Shown piece after piece: positions 61,194 through 64,000 of a stretch of DNA of 64,000 bases (the stretch's first letter is position 1; each line of letters begins with the position of its first letter). The translations under genes and the position numbers were made by a program. The notes under the pieces are model-generated. The model searched no databases. It was given only the letters and a program-made list of their open reading frames with translations, and was not told the DNA's origin. This stretch comes from Paenibacillus sp. ACRRX (GTDB lineage Bacteria; Bacillota; Bacilli; Paenibacillales; Paenibacillaceae), in NCBI RefSeq assembly GCF_022346885.1, contig NZ_JAKRNK010000009.1, positions 186,001 to 250,000 of the forward strand, written 5' to 3'.

Positions 61194-62933
61194 GTGAAAA
61201 TTCATATCGTGAAAAAAGGCGAATCTCTTTATTCATTATCTCAGAAATACGGGGTATCTTTAGACACACTCATTTCGATGAACCCTCAACTGAGCGACCC
61301 GAACAAGCTGGATGTAGGGATGAAGGTTAAAGTTCCATCTACTGTACACTCGACAGGCGGTTATGAAATTGTCCATAAGCATGTCGTAAAAGAAGGCGAC
61401 ACGATGTGGAAGTTGGCTAAAGCGTGGGGAATTCCACTGCAAGCGATGATAGCAGCCAATCCGCAACTCAAAAACCCAAATGTATTTCTTATCGGTCAGG
61501 TAGTTAATATTCCTAAAGTAACCATGGAACATTCGCACGCACATGGGCAATCAGAAGATCATTCAAATGAACAAGGCAGTGCCGGGTTGCAATCAGGCAA
61601 AGGCGGTATCTTACCAAGTAAGAAGGCAGCTGCAACGTCTCCGAAGCCTAAGCATGAACTGCTGAAACCAAAGGCTGAAGTCACACAGCCGCAGGCTCCG
61701 TCAGTGGTTCCGCCAACACCGGTTGCTCCTGCCAAGCCAAACGTCCCAGCACCGACACCAATCTCTCCAAGCTCCAAAGGATCGAACTTAGCGCCGACAC
61801 CAATCTCGCCAAACTCCAAAGGATCGAACCTAGCGCCGACACCAATTTCGCCAAGCTCCAAAGGATCGAACTTAGCACCGACACCAATCTCGCCAAGCTC
61901 CAAAGGATCGAACTTAGCGCCGACACCAATCTCGCCAAGCTCCAAAGGATCGAACTTAGCACCGACACCAATTTCGCCAAGCTCCAAAGGATCGAACTTA
62001 GCACCGACACCAATTTCGCCAAGCTCCAAAGGATCGAACTTAGCACCGACACCAATCTCGCCAAGCTCCAAAGGACCGAACCTAGCGCCGACACCAATCT
62101 CGCCAAGCTCAAAAGGATCTAGCTCCTCGCCAGTACCTTTTGCAGCAAATGCTAATGTACCTAACCCAAGCTATTTCCCAACTTCTGCTGCGACACCTCC
62201 TCTTGTTGAAAATGGAGTAATGGGACTAACATATGAACAATTTATGGTGCAGTACCCGATGACACCGGTGCCCTGCAATCCATACGATGTATATCCAACA
62301 GGGGTACATCCTTCGATGACATGCGGACATTCTAGCATGCATGGATATCCGGGTTCTGTAGGGGGAATTGGTAATGCGGTTCCAGGATACATGCCTACCG
62401 GGCTGCCAGCAGGTGGACCACCAGGAGTATGTGAACCTAATTATCAGCCGTATGATTGCTACAACCCTTATGCTGCTCCTGTCCTACCAGCTCATGCCGT
62501 CATAGAACCGGCTAATCCGTTTATGACTGCACACATCCAGAGTGTACAAAGTGCCCCTCATCCATATCAGCCCATGTATTCCGTCCCGGATGCTGGTCAA
62601 TGGTATGGTCATGGAGTGAACCCTGAGCAAGCTTACATGCCTTATGGGCATGCTCCTGCTGATGGAAGCTATCCAGAATTGGGCCAATACTCGCAGTATA
62701 GCAATCAGGCACAGCAGGTGACGGCAGGTGGAGTTCCACGTCAAGAGGACAATGGAGCCTGGATGGCAGACAATCATTCAACTGCTGCGGAGTCTGGCAC
62801 CACAACGTCAACAAAGAAAAAAGCTGCCAAAAAAGAGTATAAAACAACTAAAAAGAAAGCTAAAGTGAGTAGTGTAGAAGCGAGAGGAGGGGGCAGAGCA
62901 AGAAAACAAAGTGCCCCGTGGATTAATGGTTAA
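61194..62933 (+). CDS. safA: SafA-like spore coat assembly protein with two LysM domains
   Basis: 579 residues from GTG 61194, which has TAGGAGG at good spacing. LysM 1 is at residues 2-46 (IVKKGESLYSLSQKYGV) and LysM 2 at about 62-107 (HVVKEGDTMWKLAKAWGI). Residues 186-311 are nine 14-residue repeats; a Tyr/Pro/Gly-rich segment with scattered Cys follows, and the end is a Lys-rich tail (KKKAAKKEYKTTKKKAK) suited to transglutaminase or oxidative cross-linking. LysM binds cortex peptidoglycan; in B. subtilis SafA recruits inner-coat proteins through SpoVID, present at 30.3 kb. The position after pheA matches B. subtilis. Confidence 0.88.
   Translation: MKIHIVKKGESLYSLSQKYGVSLDTLISMNPQLSDPNKLDVGMKVKVPSTVHSTGGYEIVHKHVVKEGDTMWKLAKAWGIPLQAMIAANPQLKNPNVFLIGQVVNIPKVTMEHSHAHGQSEDHSNEQGSAGLQSGKGGILPSKKAAATSPKPKHELLKPKAEVTQPQAPSVVPPTPVAPAKPNVPAPTPISPSSKGSNLAPTPISPNSKGSNLAPTPISPSSKGSNLAPTPISPSSKGSNLAPTPISPSSKGSNLAPTPISPSSKGSNLAPTPISPSSKGSNLAPTPISPSSKGPNLAPTPISPSSKGSSSSPVPFAANANVPNPSYFPTSAATPPLVENGVMGLTYEQFMVQYPMTPVPCNPYDVYPTGVHPSMTCGHSSMHGYPGSVGGIGNAVPGYMPTGLPAGGPPGVCEPNYQPYDCYNPYAAPVLPAHAVIEPANPFMTAHIQSVQSAPHPYQPMYSVPDAGQWYGHGVNPEQAYMPYGHAPADGSYPELGQYSQYSNQAQQVTAGGVPRQEDNGAWMADNHSTAAESGTTTSTKKKAAKKEYKTTKKKAKVSSVEARGGGRARKQSAPWING
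61749..62126 (+). repeat. Nine 42-bp tandem repeats inside safA
   Basis: Each unit encodes APTPISPSSKGSNL with few changes (Asn for Ser in unit 2, Pro for Ser in unit 8, a diverged end in unit 9). Units are nearly identical at DNA level, differing at a handful of third positions. This indicates recent expansion and a likely length polymorphism. Confidence 0.95.
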
Positions 62934-62944
62934 TTAAGAAAGAG

Positions 62945-62991
62945 GCCAGTCCTGTCAGCCGGATGTTCAGGTTGCAGTGGCTGGCTTTTTT
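62945..62991 (+). terminator. Probable terminator of safA
   Basis: GCCAGTC pairs with GGCTGGC (one T-G pair) around a long, partly structured loop, followed by six T. Confidence 0.6.
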
Positions 62992-63149
62992 GTATGAATA
63001 GGAGGATTGGTTTATCCTTTCTTAAAGTTATTAATTATTTATTAATTATAATTAATAAATAATTATGTAGTTTTCTTCCAATTACTTCTCTAAGCTAGTA
63101 AATGAGCATAGGATCACATACAAATATAGAAACAGAAGGAGAAATTAAC

Positions 63150-64000
63150 ATGAATTTTAAAAAAGCAATGATGGCGTCCATGATTATATCCAGTTTGTGT
63201 ATGACTTTGGCAGGTCCGATCTCAGTAGAAGCGGTGTCGGCGAACGAGCAGCAGAAAAAAATAGAGACAAAGAAATTTAACATAGACAAGAAGCTGGCTG
63301 CTAAGCTGCAAAAAGCGGTAGAGCAATATGCGGGCAAAACCATTAAACTTGAGAATGTAGGTACGTTTCAAAATTTAAATATAGTTGTGGTTCAATCTAC
63401 AGATGGAAAATATGGTGTGGAGTTTGAATCAAGACAAGATAAAATATGGAATGTTTATGAGAAGATAAAAATCACCGAAGTTAGCAAAAAGTTGAAAGAC
63501 GATATTTTAAAAAACTTAAAAAAGGCTTATCCGAATAAGAAGTACGTATTTAATAACGAAGTTGTTAAGTCGCAGTATTATAATAACAGCAAAAGCGAAA
63601 TTAGTAAGGAATATATTACGTATAACTTAAATGGTGAAGATTTTCAAACGGTGGCTATTACGAACCCTGTTGAACGCGAAGCGCACATTAGAGTAACGAT
63701 TCAAGTTGACAAGAAGGACATTGATCCCAAAATGCTGAAAACAGCACAAGAAGCGATCAAAACAGTGTTTGATCATCAATTTGATGTTAATAAGGCTCAG
63801 CTTGAGAGTGGGTGGACAGATCGAGAATGGACACTTCAAGATGACACGGCGACTGTGTATATGCTCAGCGGGAAACCGATTAGTATCGTTAATGAGCAGG
63901 GCAATAAAGTGACCACAAGCAAAGAATTGACGGAAAAAGAAGTCAAAGAGGTGGTTGCGCCGTTAGCAAAACAAGTATTTAATGTCGATATTTCAGAATA
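63150..64000 (+). CDS. Secreted protein of unknown function (3' end beyond the window)
   Basis: 283 codons are visible and the frame is still open at the window edge. ATG 63150 follows GAAGGAG. A signal peptide is clear: basic MNFKKA, a hydrophobic core, and a likely cleavage after VSA near residue 31. The mature part is Lys/Glu/Asn-rich, with alternating strands and helices (VDKKDIDPKMLKTAQEAIK) and what look like two copies of a half-domain of about 100 residues, but no family I can name. It is more AT-rich than its neighbours and is preceded by an AT-only stretch, so a horizontal origin is possible. Confidence 0.85.
   Translation, partial: MNFKKAMMASMIISSLCMTLAGPISVEAVSANEQQKKIETKKFNIDKKLAAKLQKAVEQYAGKTIKLENVGTFQNLNIVVVQSTDGKYGVEFESRQDKIWNVYEKIKITEVSKKLKDDILKNLKKAYPNKKYVFNNEVVKSQYYNNSKSEISKEYITYNLNGEDFQTVAITNPVEREAHIRVTIQVDKKDIDPKMLKTAQEAIKTVFDHQFDVNKAQLESGWTDREWTLQDDTATVYMLSGKPISIVNEQGNKVTTSKELTEKEVKEVVAPLAKQVFNVDISE

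Noticed and set aside
61559-62112. Minus-strand frames and a possible CRISPR in safA
   Set aside because: Tandem 42-bp coding repeats without spacers; antisense frames merely mirror them.

Overview
The window reads as the chromosome of an endospore-forming Firmicute of the Paenibacillus type. Evidence: sporulation genes (spoIIB, spoIVFA/FB, spo0B, spoVID and safA homologues), an exosporium-type collagen-like protein, T-box control of valS, consensus sigma-A promoters and strong AGGAGG ribosome sites. Gene order largely follows the Bacillus subtilis tig-clpX-lonB-lonA-ysxC-hemAXCDBL-spoVID-valS-folC-spoIIB-maf-radC-mreBCD-minCD-spoIVFAB-rplU-prp-rpmA-spo0B-obg-pheB-pheA-safA block. Genus is an inference; no rRNA is present.

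Layout. 1-4.7 kb is an accessory, decayed zone: a frameshifted XRE-type repressor relic, a 576-residue collagen-like surface protein with 126 G-X-T type triplets, an internally deleted IS3-family element and unassigned DNA, ending at tRNA-Arg(UCU). 5-17.8 kb holds protein quality control (tig, clpP, clpX, lonB, lon), ispG, an amino-acid:cation symporter and engB. 17.9-20.1 kb has two unrecognised proteins around speD. 20.3-29.3 kb is the tetrapyrrole cluster: hemA, hemX, a precorrin-2 dehydrogenase, hemC, a cobA-hemD fusion and hemB, then a Crp-like gene on the opposite strand, then hemL. A PerR/Fur-like box lies on the hemA promoter and an unassigned perfect dyad lies between crp and hemL. 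29.3-32.1 kb has an RluA-type pseudouridine synthase, spoVID and a small membrane protein. 32.2-38.3 kb has a promoter and Val T-box leader, valS, folC and murC. 38.9-53.9 kb is the division, shape and sporulation block (spoIIB to obg), including the prp-rpmA pair. 54-61 kb has an aldo/keto reductase and an amino-acid cluster (ACT regulator, hom, thrC, thrB, pheA, ilvE). 61.2-62.9 kb is safA with nine 42-bp repeats. The window ends inside an AT-rich gene for a secreted protein of unknown function.

How the genes work together. The hem cluster carries glutamyl-tRNA to uroporphyrinogen III and has the two siroheme-branch enzymes in the same run. MreBCD, RodA and MinCD set shape and division site. 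SpoIIB, SpoIVFA/FB and Spo0B serve engulfment, sigma-K activation and the phosphorelay. SpoVID and SafA, both LysM proteins, act together in coat assembly. Prp trims the N-terminal extension that is visible on the adjacent L27 gene.

I found no clearly novel multi-gene system. The best leads are the two regulatory sites in the hem cluster, the two-transmembrane Spo0B, the repeat-rich spore-surface proteins and several unrecognised conserved-looking genes.
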